Origin: an uncultured Alphaproteobacteria bacterium
GTDB lineage: Bacteria > Pseudomonadota > Alphaproteobacteria > HIMB59 > GCA-002718135
Assembly: GCA_902525035.1 (NCBI GenBank)
Contig: CABZFN010000001.1
Location: 1-64,000, forward strand
Direction of reading: 5' to 3'
DNA length: 64,000 nucleotides
Shown here piece after piece: positions 52,871 through 63,998 of this stretch. Below the pieces are notes generated by a model that saw only the letters and a list, made by a program, of their open reading frames with translations, was not told the origin of the DNA and ran no database searches. Position 1 is the stretch's first letter. Every line of letters begins with the position of its first letter. The position numbers were made by a program, and so were the translations under genes.

Positions 52871-54409
52871 ATGGCAAAAAAAAAATACAATGTAATTAGA
52901 GAAGAAATGCTTCAGGTAGCATCTAATGTTGCACAAGAAAAAAATATTGATCAAGATTCAGTATTTTCAGCGATGGAACAAGCATTAGAAAAAGCTGCAA
53001 GAGTTAAATATGGTCAAGAAATAGACATAAGAATTTCTATAGATAGAGAAACTGGTGATATTAAATTAAATTCATACTTAGAAGTTGTTGAAACTGTTGA
53101 TGAAGAACTTCAATCTAGACAAATTATTTTTAAGGATGCTATAAAAATTAAACCAGATATTAATTTAGGAGAATTTATTATTAAAGAACTACCGCCTATT
53201 GAATTAGGTAGAGTTGCTGCACAAAATGCCAAAGGAGTAATAATTCAAAAAGTAAGAGAGGCTGACAAATCTAATCAATACGAAGAATACAAAGATAAAG
53301 TTGGTGAAATAGCAGTTGGTATAGTTAAAAGAACTGAATTTGGAAATTTAATTATAGACTTAGGTAAAAGTGAAGCGATAATTAAAAGAGAAGAACTTAT
53401 TCCAAGAGAAACATTTAAGAATGGAGATAGAGTAAGAGCATATATTTATGAGGTAAAAAATGATGTAAAAGGTTATCAAGTTTTCTTATCAAGAACTCAC
53501 CCCCAGTTTTTATCAAAACTATTTTTCCAAGAAGTACCTGAAATATACGAAGGTGTCATCGTTGTTAAAAGTGTTGCAAGAGATCCTGGGTCAAGAGCTA
53601 AGATTAGTGTTTTTACAGAAGATTCTACAATTGATCCTGTAGGTGCTTGTGTTGGTATGAGAGGTTCAAGAGTTCAGGCTGTAGTAAATGAATTACAAGG
53701 AGAAAAAATAGATATCGTTACTTGGTCTGATAATCAAGCCACTTTCTTAGCTAATGCACTTGCTCCTGCAGAAGTAAGTAAAATTTTTTTATTTGAAGAA
53801 AAAAGCAAAGTCGAGGTTGTAATACCTGATGACCAATTAAGTCTTGCAATTGGAAGAAAAGGACAAAACGTAAAGCTTGCGTCCAACTTAACTAGTTTAG
53901 AAATAGATATTTTAACTGAAGATGAAGAATCAGAAAGAAGACAACAAGAATTTAAAGAAAAAAGTGTTTTATTAGCTGAGATTCTTGATGTTGAAGATGT
54001 TATAGCTCAGTTGTTAGTTACTGATGGATACACAACAGTTGAGTCTATAGCTTCTGAAACTTTAGAAAATTTAGAAAAAATTGAGGGTTTTGATACTACT
54101 TTAGCACAAGAAATTCTCGATAGATCTAAAAACTTTGTAAAAGATAAAGAAGAATCTAACAAAAAACTTATAGAAGAAAAAATAAGTGATGAAAAATTAA
54201 AAAATTTGAAAGGTATGAATAATAATATTTTAGCAAAACTTGCAAAATCAAATATTCTTAATGTTAATGATTTTGCAGATTTAGCTACTTTTGAACTTAT
54301 TGATAAAGATGAAGGTATTTTAAAAGAATTAGATCTTGATGAAGAAATAGCTAACAACATGATAATGGAAGCAAGAAGTTTCTGGTCTAAAGAAGAAAAT
54401 AAGGATTAA
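52871..54409 (+). CDS. nusA: Transcription termination/antitermination factor NusA
   Basis: Binds RNA polymerase and modulates pausing, termination and rRNA antitermination. The 512 residues run N-terminal domain (1-130), S1 (VGEIAVGIVKRTEFGNLIID near 137-156), two KH domains (EVSKIFLFEEKSKVEVVIPD, then IGRKGQNVKLASNL) and two C-terminal helix-hairpin-helix (AR-like) repeats. No Shine-Dalgarno is visible because the terminator's T-run lies before the ATG. infB follows after two bases, with neither rimP before nor ylxR between. Confidence 0.96.
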   Translation: MAKKKYNVIREEMLQVASNVAQEKNIDQDSVFSAMEQALEKAARVKYGQEIDIRISIDRETGDIKLNSYLEVVETVDEELQSRQIIFKDAIKIKPDINLGEFIIKELPPIELGRVAAQNAKGVIIQKVREADKSNQYEEYKDKVGEIAVGIVKRTEFGNLIIDLGKSEAIIKREELIPRETFKNGDRVRAYIYEVKNDVKGYQVFLSRTHPQFLSKLFFQEVPEIYEGVIVVKSVARDPGSRAKISVFTEDSTIDPVGACVGMRGSRVQAVVNELQGEKIDIVTWSDNQATFLANALAPAEVSKIFLFEEKSKVEVVIPDDQLSLAIGRKGQNVKLASNLTSLEIDILTEDEESERRQQEFKEKSVLLAEILDVEDVIAQLLVTDGYTTVESIASETLENLEKIEGFDTTLAQEILDRSKNFVKDKEESNKKLIEEKISDEKLKNLKGMNNNILAKLAKSNILNVNDFADLATFELIDKDEGILKELDLDEEIANNMIMEARSFWSKEENKD

Positions 54410-54411
54410 AA

Positions 54412-56652
54412 TTGGATAAAGATAAAGGTAATAAGAAAAAGCCGTTAAAACTATCTTCATCAGGAAGATTGCAAATAAGAAAAAATCTTGGTCCAGCAGG
54501 TGATAAAACTAGAAGTAGTGGTAATAAGAAAACAATTCAAATTGTTTTTAAAAATAAAAATAACCAGCAGAAAAGTTCATCTACTACTCAATCAAATTTT
54601 AGAGGTTCATCCAGTCTAAGAACGCCTAGACCAGGTATTAATTCTTCACCACAACCAAATTTTTCCTCTCCTAATAAAACTAGAAATTTTGAAAATAAAA
54701 ATAAAAAAAATATTGATAAAAAAACTCAACAAAAAAAATCAACTCTTAAACCTATTGAAGATGATTTTAGTAAATCTGATGCAAAAAAAATACTAGAACA
54801 AGAAGAACAAGAATTTGATAAATTTCCAAGTTTAGCTAAAATAAAAAGAGCCAGAGAAAAAGAGAGACTAAAGTCAGCAAATGAAGCAGATGAGAACAAA
54901 TTTTCAAGAGAAATTTCTATTCCTGATTTTATTACAGTTCAAGATTTAGCAAATAGAATGGCAGAAAAAACTGCAGATGTAGTTAAAGTATTAATGAAAA
55001 TGGGTGTTATGGCAAATGCTACACAATCTTTAGAGTCTGATACAGCTCAATTGGTTGCAGAGGAATTAGGTCATAGAGTAACTGTTGTTAAAGATGATGA
55101 TGTATTAAATGATATTAAAGATTTTGAAGATCCCTTAGAAAATCTAGTAAAAAGAGCTCCTGTAGTTACAATTATGGGTCATGTTGATCATGGAAAAACC
55201 TCTTTGCTTGATGCTTTTAGAAAAAGTAATGTAGTATCTGAAGAGGCTGGTGGTATTACTCAGCATATTGGTGCTTATCAAATCAATAATAATAATAAAA
55301 AAATTACATTTATTGATACGCCAGGTCATGCTGCCTTTTCAAATATGAGAGCTAGAGGTTCTAAAACAACTGATATTGTAATACTTGTAGTAGCTGCTGA
55401 TGACGGAATAAAACCTCAGACAATAGAGTCAATTGCTCACGCGAAATCTGCTGAAGTCCCAATAATAGTTGCTATTAATAAAATTGATCTACCAGAAGCT
55501 GATCCTGATAAAGTTAGAAATGAATTACTCAGTCATGAAGTTATTGTTGAAAAATTAAGTGGTGAAGTTTTAGACATAGAAGTATCAGCAACTAAAGGAA
55601 CAAATTTAGATAAATTAGAAGAAGCAATTCACTTACAAGCAGATCTTCTTAATCTAAAAGCTAATCCTAAAAGAAAAGCCAGAGGATCTGTGATTGAATC
55701 TAAATTAGAAAAGGGCAGAGGCTCAGTTGCAACAGTCTTGGTACAAAAAGGGACATTAAAAGTAAGTGATATTTTTGTATCAGGATCTGAGTGGGGAAAA
55801 GTTAAAGCTTTAATTGATGACAAAGGTAAAAATATTAAACAAGCTGAACCATCAGTACCAGTTGAAGTCCTTGGATTTGACTCTAACCCATTAGCTGGTG
55901 ATGATTTTATTGTTGTTGAAAATGAAAGTATCGCTCGTAAAATTGCAGAATTTAGATCTAGTAAACTACAAATTAAAAAAAATACAGTTGCAAAATCAAA
56001 CGTTGAAGAAATGTTTGCTCAAATTAATAAAGGTGAAGCAACAAGTCTTCCTGTAGTAATTAAAACTGATGTACAAGGTTCGGCAGAAGCAATTGAAAAT
56101 TCCATAACTAAGCTTTCAACTGATGAAGTTAAGGTAAATGTTATTTATAAAGGCGTAGGTGCAATTACTGAAAGTGATGTTAGTCTAGCTGGCTCTGGAA
56201 AAGGTTTTATTGTTGGATTTAATGTCAGGGCTTTACCTCACGCAAGAGATATAGCAAAAAGAGATGGTGTAGATATAAAATATTATTCAATCATTTATGA
56301 ACTTATTGATGATGTAAAAAATCTACTAACCGGTTTATTAAAACCAGATATCTCTGAAAATATTACAGGTAATGTAGAAATTAGAGAGGTTTTTAATATC
56401 TCCAAAATTGGAAATATTGCAGGGTGTATGGTTAAAGACGGGCTTATTTCTAGAAAATCTCAGATTAGAATTTTAAGAGACAACATTGTAATTCATAAAG
56501 GGCAAATTAGTAGTCTAAAAAGATTTAAGGAAGAAGTATCTGAGGTCAAGTCTGGTTTTGAATGCGGTGTAATGCTAGACAATTATAGTGATATTAAAGT
56601 AGGTGATATTATTGAAACATTTGAAGAAGTTTCTACAAGTAGAAAATTATAA
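54412..56652 (+). CDS. infB: Translation initiation factor IF-2
   Basis: GTPase that places initiator tRNA on the 30S subunit. The 746-residue protein has a short lysine-rich N-terminal part, an IF2_N domain near 170-230, and the G domain with GHVDHGKTSLLDA (G1), IDTPGHAAFSNMRARG (G3) and INKIDLPEADPDK (G4), then domains II-IV. Start codon is TTG. It directly follows nusA. The N-terminal region is much shorter than that of E. coli, in keeping with genome streamlining. Confidence 0.97.
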   Translation: MDKDKGNKKKPLKLSSSGRLQIRKNLGPAGDKTRSSGNKKTIQIVFKNKNNQQKSSSTTQSNFRGSSSLRTPRPGINSSPQPNFSSPNKTRNFENKNKKNIDKKTQQKKSTLKPIEDDFSKSDAKKILEQEEQEFDKFPSLAKIKRAREKERLKSANEADENKFSREISIPDFITVQDLANRMAEKTADVVKVLMKMGVMANATQSLESDTAQLVAEELGHRVTVVKDDDVLNDIKDFEDPLENLVKRAPVVTIMGHVDHGKTSLLDAFRKSNVVSEEAGGITQHIGAYQINNNNKKITFIDTPGHAAFSNMRARGSKTTDIVILVVAADDGIKPQTIESIAHAKSAEVPIIVAINKIDLPEADPDKVRNELLSHEVIVEKLSGEVLDIEVSATKGTNLDKLEEAIHLQADLLNLKANPKRKARGSVIESKLEKGRGSVATVLVQKGTLKVSDIFVSGSEWGKVKALIDDKGKNIKQAEPSVPVEVLGFDSNPLAGDDFIVVENESIARKIAEFRSSKLQIKKNTVAKSNVEEMFAQINKGEATSLPVVIKTDVQGSAEAIENSITKLSTDEVKVNVIYKGVGAITESDVSLAGSGKGFIVGFNVRALPHARDIAKRDGVDIKYYSIIYELIDDVKNLLTGLLKPDISENITGNVEIREVFNISKIGNIAGCMVKDGLISRKSQIRILRDNIVIHKGQISSLKRFKEEVSEVKSGFECGVMLDNYSDIKVGDIIETFEEVSTSRKL

Positions 56653-56664
56653 TGTTGTTTTACA

Positions 56665-57030
56665 ATGGATACACAGAGGCAAACTAGATTTGGTGAACTA
56701 ATAAGGTCATTATTAAGTGATTGTTTACTAAAAGAAGATTTTTTTGACGATAATATTAACTCTTCATCAATTACTATATCTTTTGTTAGGATGTCTAAAG
56801 ATCTAAAGATTGCAAATGTATATTTTATGCCTCTTGGTGGTAAAGATAAAATCCAAATTCTAGAAGTTTTAAAAGATAGAAAATATATTTTTCAAAAATT
56901 TCTATCAAAAGCAAAAATCAATTCAAAATTTACGCCAAAACTCTCTTTTTATTTAGATGATACATTTGATGAAGCAGAAAAAATTGAAAACCTTTTATTA
57001 AATAAAAATGTCCTAAGAGATATTAAGTAA
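56665..57030 (+). CDS. rbfA: Ribosome-binding factor A
   Basis: Helps mature the 30S subunit by binding the 5' helix of 16S rRNA. The 121 residues have the KH-like fold pattern: QTRFGELIRSLLSD at the N-terminus, ITISFVRMSKDLKIANVYFM (beta strands with the AxG-like region), and TPKLSFYLDDTFDEAEKIENLL at the C-terminus. The gene lies between infB and truB in the classical order and overlaps truB at its last base. Confidence 0.93.
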   Translation: MDTQRQTRFGELIRSLLSDCLLKEDFFDDNINSSSITISFVRMSKDLKIANVYFMPLGGKDKIQILEVLKDRKYIFQKFLSKAKINSKFTPKLSFYLDDTFDEAEKIENLLLNKNVLRDIK

Positions 57031-57935
57031 TGATTTCAAAACAAGGTTGGATAAATTTATACAAACCCAAAAATATTACATCTTTTAAAGCCATTAATTC
57101 GATAAAAAAAAAATTTTCAATTAATAAAATTGGCCATGCTGGTACTTTAGACCCTATGGCAGAAGGTGTGTTACCAATTGCTATAGGAAAAGCAACAAAA
57201 CTAATTCCATATATTAGCAATACGAATAAAGAATATGAGTTTACAGTAACTTGGGGTACTCAAACAACAACAGATGATGCAGAGGGTGAAATTTTATTTG
57301 AAACAAGTTACGTCCCTAAAAAAAAAGAAATAGAAAAAAAAATTATTAATTATATTGGTTTTGTAAGTCAGATACCTCCAAAAGTTTCAGCAGTTAAAAT
57401 TAATGGTAAAAGAGCTTATAAATTATTTAGAGAAAATAAAAAATTTACGATTCAACCAAAAAAAGTTTTTATCGAATATTTGTGTATTACTGATCACAGC
57501 ATAAACAAAACGTCATTTAAAATATTATGTGGTCAGGGCTTTTATGTCAGAAGTCTAGCTCGTGATTTAGCTATAGATCTTAAAACATATGGACACATTT
57601 CTTCATTGAAAAGGTCTAAAGTAGGTAAATTCAGAGAAAAAACTTCGATTTTACTGGACGATCTACTAAAAATAGGACAAAGGCACGGAGAAATTAATTG
57701 TATCTCTACTACAATTTCTATGCTGGACGACATCTTGGCTTATGAAATTGAAGAAAAACTAGATATTGAAAATTTATCTTTTGGGAGATCTATTAAAATT
57801 GATGAAAAAAAAATTATAAACACTTCGTCAATAAACTTAGATGAAAAAAATATTTTTTTATTTAAGAAAGGAGACATTGTCTCAATAGGCAAATTAGAAG
57901 GTAATTTGTTTAAACCAAATAAAATACTAATATAG
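57030..57935 (+). CDS. truB: tRNA pseudouridine(55) synthase TruB
   Basis: Makes pseudouridine 55 in the T-loop of tRNAs. The catalytic Asp lies in [39 protein letters not shown] and [12 protein letters not shown] are further family motifs. The 301-residue length suits the bacterial form with a short PUA-like C-terminus. It follows rbfA at TAATG. rpsO starts nine bases after its stop, with AGGAG in between. Confidence 0.95.
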   Translation: MISKQGWINLYKPKNITSFKAINSIKKKFSINKIGHAGTLDPMAEGVLPIAIGKATKLIPYISNTNKEYEFTVTWGTQTTTDDAEGEILFETSYVPKKKEIEKKIINYIGFVSQIPPKVSAVKINGKRAYKLFRENKKFTIQPKKVFIEYLCITDHSINKTSFKILCGQGFYVRSLARDLAIDLKTYGHISSLKRSKVGKFREKTSILLDDLLKIGQRHGEINCISTTISMLDDILAYEIEEKLDIENLSFGRSIKIDEKKIINTSSINLDEKNIFLFKKGDIVSIGKLEGNLFKPNKILI

Positions 57936-57943
57936 GAGAAACG

Positions 57944-58213
57944 ATGTCGATAACTAAAGAAAATAAAAAAAATCTTATTAATGAATTTTCTAAAAATGAA
58001 AAAGATACTGGATCAGCTGGTGTTCAGATAGCAGTTTTAACAGAAAGAATAAAAAATTTAACTGAACATTTTAAGACTCATAATAAAGATAATCATTCAA
58101 AAAGAGGATTAGTATCATTAGTAAATAAAAGAAAAAAATTATTAAACTACTTATCTAAAAAAAATAAGTCTGAATATTCAGATTTAATAAAAAAATTAAA
58201 TATTAGAGGTTAA
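57944..58213 (+). CDS. rpsO: 30S ribosomal protein S15
   Basis: An 89-residue small-subunit protein that binds 16S rRNA helix 22 and is known elsewhere to regulate its own translation. [20 protein letters not shown] and [19 protein letters not shown] are the usual S15 core. A clear AGGAG lies six bases before the ATG. The rpsO-pnp arrangement is nearly universal. Confidence 0.97.
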   Translation: MSITKENKKNLINEFSKNEKDTGSAGVQIAVLTERIKNLTEHFKTHNKDNHSKRGLVSLVNKRKKLLNYLSKKNKSEYSDLIKKLNIRG

Positions 58214-58234
58214 AAAAGAGGATAAATAAAAATT

Positions 58235-60328
58235 ATGTTTGATGTAAAAAATGTAGAAATTGAATGGGCTGGAAGAAAACTTAAATTAGAAACAGGAAAA
58301 ATAGCAAGACAAGCTGACTCAACAGTCATAGCTACTTATGCTGGTACGACAGTTATGTGTAATGTAGTAGCTGCAAAAGAAGCAAATCCAGATATGGATT
58401 TTTTTCCTCTAACAGTAAATTATCAAGAAAAATATTATTCCGTAGGAAAAATACCTGGTGGTTTTTTTAAAAGAGAGGCTAGACCAACTGAAAAAGAAAC
58501 ATTAGTTTCTCGATTAATTGATAGGCCAGTTAGACCTCTGTTTCATAAAGATTTTAAAAATGAGACTCAAGTTACTTGTACTGTATTATCACATGATCAA
58601 GAAAATGACTCAGATGTTGTAGCTTTGATAGCTGCAAGCGCAGCTTTAACTTTATCAGGTTTGCCATTTTTAGGTCCGCTTGGAGCAATTAAGATCGGTT
58701 TTATAGATGGTGAGTTTATTGTTAACCCGAATAAGAGTCAATTATCAAATTCTAAATTAGAATTAGTATTGGCAGGGACTAAGGAAGGTGTACTAATGAT
58801 TGAGTCTGAAGCTCACGAGCTTTCAGAAAAACAAATGCTAGATGCAGTAGTTCTTGGTCAAGAAAATTACAAAACAGTGATCGAAGCAATAATCTCCTTA
58901 GCTAAAAAAGCTGCAAAAGAGCCTTGGGATCTTAAAGAAAAAGATGAAGAAATTAAAAGTCTTCCATCTAAGATCAATGAAGACTTTGGCAAAGAGTTTA
59001 TAGATGCGTACAAAATAACTGAAAAACAAAAAAGATCAGAAAAATTATCATCACTAAGAAACGAAATTTCTGAAAAATTTCTAAATGAAACACTCTCACA
59101 AGTGTTAGTTTCTGATGCAATAAAAAATGTAGAAAAAGATATAGTTAGAGGGGAATTAATTAATACTGGTAATAGAATTGATGGAAGAGATACAAAAACA
59201 GTTCGTCCAATTGTATGTGAAACTGGAGTTTTAGAAAGAACACACGGATCTGCATTATTCACAAGAGGAGAAACTCAAGCTCTTGTAGTTTCAACTTTGG
59301 GAACTGGACAAGACGAGCAAAGAATAGATGCAATTGATGGTGAATATACAGAGAATTTTATGCTGCATTACAATTTTCCACCCTACTCTGTTGGAGAAGT
59401 AGGTAGAATTGGATCAACTAGTAGAAGAGAAATAGGACATGGAAAATTAGCCTGGAGAGCTATTCATCCAATGTTACCTTCTAAAGAAAAGTTCCCTTAT
59501 ACTTATAGAGTCGTGTCTGAAATTACAGAATCTAATGGCTCTAGCTCAATGGCAACTGTTTGTGGAACCTCTATGTCTTTAATGGACGCAGGAGTGCCTT
59601 TAGAGAGGCCAGTGGCAGGTATTGCAATGGGTTTAATAAAAGAGAATGATAAATATGTAATATTATCAGACATATTAGGTGATGAAGATCACTTAGGTGA
59701 TATGGATTTTAAAGTTGCAGGAACTTCTGAAGGAATAACTTCACTACAAATGGATATTAAAATAACTAGTATTACAGCTGAAATTATGGAAGAAGCATTA
59801 GCGCAAGCCAAAGATGGACGATTCCACATACTTGGTGAAATGGCTAAAGCAATTGACAAACCTAACCAATCAATTTCTCAATATGCACCAACAATAACTA
59901 ATCTTCAAATAAACAAAGACAAAATTAGAGAAGTTATTGGTAAAGGAGGAGCAGTTATTAGAGAAATATCTGAAACAACTGGCGCTAAAATTGAAATTAA
60001 CGACGAGGGTTTAGTGAGTATTGCAGCCGTAGATCAAAAATCTGGAAATGATGCATTAGAATGGATCAAAGGTATTGTCGAAGAGCCAGAGATTGGAAAA
60101 ATCTATGATGGTAAAGTTATAAAGATAATGGACTTCGGTGCTTTTGTTAATTTCATGGGATCGACAGATGGACTTGTTCATATTAGTCAATTAAAAAATG
60201 AAAGAGTAGAGAAAGTTGAAGATGTTATTAGTGAAGGAGATATGGTTAAAGTAAAAGTACTTGATATCGATTCTAGAGGAAAAATAAAACTTTCTATGAA
60301 AGCAGTTGACGCAGAAGAAAACACTTAA
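58235..60328 (+). CDS. pnp: Polyribonucleotide nucleotidyltransferase (PNPase)
   Basis: Phosphorolytic 3'-5' exoribonuclease and core of the RNA degradosome. The 697-residue length matches a full enzyme: two RNase PH domains (the second with [17 protein letters not shown]), a KH domain at about 565-625 ([20 protein letters not shown]) and an S1 domain ([20 protein letters not shown]). GAGG precedes the start by about ten bases. Its end overlaps a glycerophosphodiesterase gene by 23 bases. Confidence 0.97.
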   Translation: MFDVKNVEIEWAGRKLKLETGKIARQADSTVIATYAGTTVMCNVVAAKEANPDMDFFPLTVNYQEKYYSVGKIPGGFFKREARPTEKETLVSRLIDRPVRPLFHKDFKNETQVTCTVLSHDQENDSDVVALIAASAALTLSGLPFLGPLGAIKIGFIDGEFIVNPNKSQLSNSKLELVLAGTKEGVLMIESEAHELSEKQMLDAVVLGQENYKTVIEAIISLAKKAAKEPWDLKEKDEEIKSLPSKINEDFGKEFIDAYKITEKQKRSEKLSSLRNEISEKFLNETLSQVLVSDAIKNVEKDIVRGELINTGNRIDGRDTKTVRPIVCETGVLERTHGSALFTRGETQALVVSTLGTGQDEQRIDAIDGEYTENFMLHYNFPPYSVGEVGRIGSTSRREIGHGKLAWRAIHPMLPSKEKFPYTYRVVSEITESNGSSSMATVCGTSMSLMDAGVPLERPVAGIAMGLIKENDKYVILSDILGDEDHLGDMDFKVAGTSEGITSLQMDIKITSITAEIMEEALAQAKDGRFHILGEMAKAIDKPNQSISQYAPTITNLQINKDKIREVIGKGGAVIREISETTGAKIEINDEGLVSIAAVDQKSGNDALEWIKGIVEEPEIGKIYDGKVIKIMDFGAFVNFMGSTDGLVHISQLKNERVEKVEDVISEGDMVKVKVLDIDSRGKIKLSMKAVDAEENT

Positions 60329-61061
60329 ATTACCTAAATTAATTGGACACAGAGGTGTAAAATATCTGTGTCCAGAAAATACAATTGAATCTATTGCTAA
60401 GGCATTTGACCTTGGCTTAACTTATGTTGAAATAGATGTTAAGATTTCCAAAGATGAAGTTCCCATCTTACTACATGACGATACATTAAATCGAACAACG
60501 AATGGTAAAGGACTTGCGGTAAATTATGTTTATGATGATATAAAAAAACTTGATGCTGGTAAATTTTTTTACAATAAAAATACAAATATTTTTGTTCCAA
60601 AACTAGAAGATATTTTAAATTTATGTATTAAAAATAAAGGAAATCTCAATATTGAATTAAAACCAAATAAAAATTATGAAAATTTAAATGTTAAAAAAAT
60701 TATTGAACTTACAAATAAAATAAATGAAATTGAAATATTCTTTTCTTCTTTTGATTTACAATCTATAAAAGAACTTAATAAGCTTTTACCCAAATCAATA
60801 AAAAGTTTTCTGATTGATGACTTTAATTTGTATAATCTTGATGACTTAATAGGCATTGCTAATAAATATCAAATAAGTATTTGTGGATTAAACATAGACA
60901 TCATTTCTGAAGATATCGTAAAAAAAATAAAAAAAGAAAATATTTTGATAACAGCATATAGCAATTCCAGAATATTTTACCCACAAATAAATGATATATT
61001 TAAAATGGGTATCGATAGTTTTTTTGTTGATGACCCAACAGAAATAATTAATATTGTCTAA
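60306..61061 (+). CDS. Glycerophosphodiester phosphodiesterase family protein
   Basis: GDPD-type (PI-PLC-like) TIM-barrel enzyme of 251 residues that splits glycerophosphodiesters to glycerol-3-phosphate and an alcohol. [15 protein letters not shown] (catalytic HRG...PENT), [20 protein letters not shown] (metal site) and [11 protein letters not shown] are clear. The start is taken as TTG 60306, inside pnp, because ATG candidates come later and would cut the first strand. No signal peptide, so cytoplasmic. It could recycle phosphorus from lipid head groups or from diesters imported by a Ugp-type system. Confidence 0.88.
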   Translation: MTQKKTLKLPKLIGHRGVKYLCPENTIESIAKAFDLGLTYVEIDVKISKDEVPILLHDDTLNRTTNGKGLAVNYVYDDIKKLDAGKFFYNKNTNIFVPKLEDILNLCIKNKGNLNIELKPNKNYENLNVKKIIELTNKINEIEIFFSSFDLQSIKELNKLLPKSIKSFLIDDFNLYNLDDLIGIANKYQISICGLNIDIISEDIVKKIKKENILITAYSNSRIFYPQINDIFKMGIDSFFVDDPTEIINIV

Positions 61062-61073
61062 TATTAGCAGAAT

Positions 61074-61469
61074 ATGATTTTAAAAAAATATATTTTAATA
61101 ATTTTATTTATACTATCTTCAACAGGATTATATGCTGAGGTCTATTACTGTTCAGAAACTTTTAGTAGAGGGTTAGATAGTGATAGAAAAGATATAGAAT
61201 TCAACTTAGAAAAATATACTATAAAAATAGACTGGTTTAATAAAAAAATTATTTCTGAAGACTTAGAGTATTCTATTGATTCCACAACATGTTATTCAAC
61301 AATATTATTTGATGATTCGAAATATATTACATGTTCTGATGAATATGGATATTCATTTGCTTTTAATGAGACAACCAGAGAATTCGTATTTTCAAGAGCT
61401 TTTTTACACGCTGACAAATCCTATGATCAAAGTATTGCATTAGGATATGGTAAATGCTCTAAATTTTAG
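61074..61469 (+). CDS. Small exported protein, unknown
   Basis: A 131-residue protein with a signal peptide (IILFILSSTGLYAEV, cleavage likely after LYA). The mature part has four cysteines (YYCSET, TTCYST, ITCSDE and GKCSKF) that could form two disulfides, and alternating strands, so it is probably a small periplasmic beta-rich protein. I recognise no family. It lies between the phosphodiesterase and convergent fabI, with a 12-base gap after the former. Confidence 0.7.
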   Translation: MILKKYILIILFILSSTGLYAEVYYCSETFSRGLDSDRKDIEFNLEKYTIKIDWFNKKIISEDLEYSIDSTTCYSTILFDDSKYITCSDEYGYSFAFNETTREFVFSRAFLHADKSYDQSIALGYGKCSKF

Positions 61470-61504
61470 ATTATTTATAAGTTTCTATTGATAAATAAAA
61501 AAAA

Positions 61505-62278
61505 TTATTTCTTATTAGGTATACCAATTATATTATAACCACAGTCAACATAATGTACTTCACCAGTAACTGCAGAAGATAAATCACTAACAAAGTATAA
61601 AGCAGATTTACCAATTTCATCTAGTTTTGCATTTCGTTTTAATGCTGAATGTTGTTCTGTAAACTTAAACACTTCCCTAGCATTATTTATTGCTGCACCA
61701 GCAATTGTTCTCATAGGTCCTGCTGATATTGCATTAACACGAATATTTTTTGTGCCTAAATCCACACCCAAGTATTTTACACTTGTTTCTAAAGCAGCTT
61801 TTGCAATTCCCATTAAATTATAATTTGGTATCACTTTATTTGAACCGTAAAAAGTAAGGGTAAGAATGCTTCCTCCATTATTCAATATAGGTTCAAAATT
61901 TCTTGCAAGACTAGTTAAAGAAAAACATGATATTTCCAAACAATTAATAAAATTATCCTTAGTAGTATCAACATATCTACCATTTAACTCTGACTTATCT
62001 GCAAATGCAACAGCATGAATTATAAAATCAATTGTGCCCCATTCTTTTTTTATAATTTCTACAGATTTGTTTATTGAGTCATCATTATTAAAATCACATT
62101 CTATTAATATTTTTGAATTAATTTCTTCAGAAAGCGGTTTCACTCTCTTCAATAATATTTCATTTTGATAACCAATGGCTATTTCAGCACCATTTTCAGC
62201 TAGTTGTTTTGCTATTCCCCATGCAATTGAATGATTATTTGCAATACCAAATACTAAACCCTTTTTATTTTTAAGCAT
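61505..62278 (-). CDS. fabI: Enoyl-ACP reductase (FabI type)
   Basis: NADH-dependent last step of the fatty-acid elongation cycle, a short-chain dehydrogenase-like protein of 257 residues. [20 protein letters not shown] is the nucleotide loop, and [20 protein letters not shown] holds the catalytic Tyr and the Lys six residues on. The other Tyr of the active site, usually in LTYYGAE or LSYLGAE, is a Phe here (LTFYGSNK). It shares eight bases with fabB, as in the alphaproteobacterial fabA-fabB-fabI operon. Confidence 0.95.
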   Translation of the reverse strand: MLKNKKGLVFGIANNHSIAWGIAKQLAENGAEIAIGYQNEILLKRVKPLSEEINSKILIECDFNNDDSINKSVEIIKKEWGTIDFIIHAVAFADKSELNGRYVDTTKDNFINCLEISCFSLTSLARNFEPILNNGGSILTLTFYGSNKVIPNYNLMGIAKAALETSVKYLGVDLGTKNIRVNAISAGPMRTIAGAAINNAREVFKFTEQHSALKRNAKLDEIGKSALYFVSDLSSAVTGEVHYVDCGYNIIGIPNKK

Positions 62279-63488
62279 GATATTTTGAAAATACTAATGT
62301 TGCATTTGTACCACCAAAACCAAAACTATTCGACATAACTTGCTCAATTTCAACATCATTTTCCGTATTTAAAAGAATATTACAATCTTTGGCACTATCA
62401 TCGAGATTATCAATATTAGCAGAACCACTAATAAAATTATTTTTCATCATCAATAAACTATAAATTGCTTCATGCACACCAGTTGCACCTAAAGAGTGAC
62501 CAGTTAAAGATTTTGTTGAGCTCATTTTAGGAATATTTGAACTAAAAACATTTTTGATTGCTTCTAATTCTTTTACATCTCCTATTGGGGTACTTGTCCC
62601 GTGTGTATTTATATAATCAATTTTACCATCAATATTTTTTAATGCTTGCTTCATACATCTTTCTGCTCCTTCTCCAGAAGGTTGTACCATATCGTATCCA
62701 TCTGAGGTTGCTCCATATCCAGTTATTTCACCATATATTTTAGCACCTCTAGCTTTTGCATGCTCTAATTCTTCAAGTACTAAAGTTCCACCTCCACCAG
62801 CAATTACAAAACCATCTCTATCTGCATCATATGCTCTTGAAGATTTTTTTGGAGTAGAATTATATTTTGATGACAATGCACCCATTGCATCAAATAAAAT
62901 TGATAAAGTCCAATGGAGTTCTTCACCTCCTCCAGCAAAAACAATGTTTTGTTTTCCCATCTGAATTAGTTCGTACGCATTACCAATACAATGTGAACTT
63001 GTAGAACATGCTGAAGTAATTGAATAGTTAACTCCTTTAATTTTAAAAGGAGTTGCAAGAGTTGCAGAATTTGTACTAGACATTGCTCTTGGCACCATAA
63101 ATGGTCCAATTTTTTTTGAACCTGAACTCTTCCCAATTTCAGAAGACCTAAATAAATTTTGTGTAGATGGGCCGCCTGAACCAACAATTATACCAGTCAT
63201 TTCATTTGAAATATCACTATCCTCCAGCCCTGAGTCGTCTATAGCATCTTTCATCGCAATATAGTTGTAGGCAGCTCCATCACCCATAAACCTTAGTAAT
63301 CTTCTATCAATTTCATTACTAATATCTATATTTGGTTTACCGTGTACAAGACTTCTAAAAGAAAACTCCTCATACTCTTCTGCACTTGTTATCCCAGATT
63401 TCAAATTTTTAAGACTGTCTATAACATCCGATTGATTATTACCAATACATGATACTATACCTAAACCTGTTACTACAACTCTATTCAT
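62271..63488 (-). CDS. fabB: 3-oxoacyl-ACP synthase I (FabB type)
   Basis: Condensing enzyme needed for elongation of unsaturated fatty acids. The 405-residue length is normal. The catalytic Cys is in [15 protein letters not shown], His residues in [11 protein letters not shown] and [10 protein letters not shown], and the C-terminal [15 protein letters not shown] is the family end signature. It lies between fabA (three bases before) and fabI. Confidence 0.95.
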   Translation of the reverse strand: MNRVVVTGLGIVSCIGNNQSDVIDSLKNLKSGITSAEEYEEFSFRSLVHGKPNIDISNEIDRRLLRFMGDGAAYNYIAMKDAIDDSGLEDSDISNEMTGIIVGSGGPSTQNLFRSSEIGKSSGSKKIGPFMVPRAMSSTNSATLATPFKIKGVNYSITSACSTSSHCIGNAYELIQMGKQNIVFAGGGEELHWTLSILFDAMGALSSKYNSTPKKSSRAYDADRDGFVIAGGGGTLVLEELEHAKARGAKIYGEITGYGATSDGYDMVQPSGEGAERCMKQALKNIDGKIDYINTHGTSTPIGDVKELEAIKNVFSSNIPKMSSTKSLTGHSLGATGVHEAIYSLLMMKNNFISGSANIDNLDDSAKDCNILLNTENDVEIEQVMSNSFGFGGTNATLVFSKYHA

Positions 63489-63491
63489 TCC

Positions 63492-63998
63492 TTATTTCTC
63501 AGGTGAAAATAAACCGACTTTCATATCTTTAGCTTCATAAATTGTTTCACCATCAGCTTTTAAAACACCATCTCCAACTCCTAAAATCAATTTTCTTAGT
63601 ATAAGTCTTTTAAGAGATATATGATAAGTTACTTTTTTGACTTTTTGTAATACCTGACCGGTAAACTTAACTTCACCAACTCCTAAAGCTCTACCCTTTC
63701 CTGGTTGACCAAGCCATCCTAAATAAAAACCGAGTAATTGCCACATAGCATCCAAACCTAAACAACCTGGCATTACCGGATCATCTTTAAAATGACATTC
63801 AAAAAACCATAAGTCTTCTTTAATATCTAGTTCTGCTATAACCTCACCTTTAGAAAATTCTCCACCATTCTCATTTATAGAAGTAATTCTATCAAACATT
63901 AACATAGGAGGCAATGGAAGTTGAGCATTCCCTTTTCCAAAAAGAACACCTTTTGCACAATCAATTAATTGATCGTAGGTAAATGAATTTTGTTTCAT
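63492..63998 (-). CDS. fabA: 3-hydroxydecanoyl-ACP dehydratase/isomerase FabA
   Basis: Dehydrates 3-hydroxydecanoyl-ACP and isomerises the product to the cis-3 form, starting unsaturated fatty acid synthesis. The 168 residues include [35 protein letters not shown], with catalytic His and Asp, and [13 protein letters not shown]. The gene is complete, its ATG ending two bases from the window edge, so its promoter lies outside. It heads the fabA-fabB-fabI operon. Confidence 0.96.
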   Translation of the reverse strand: MKQNSFTYDQLIDCAKGVLFGKGNAQLPLPPMLMFDRITSINENGGEFSKGEVIAELDIKEDLWFFECHFKDDPVMPGCLGLDAMWQLLGFYLGWLGQPGKGRALGVGEVKFTGQVLQKVKKVTYHISLKRLILRKLILGVGDGVLKADGETIYEAKDMKVGLFSPEK

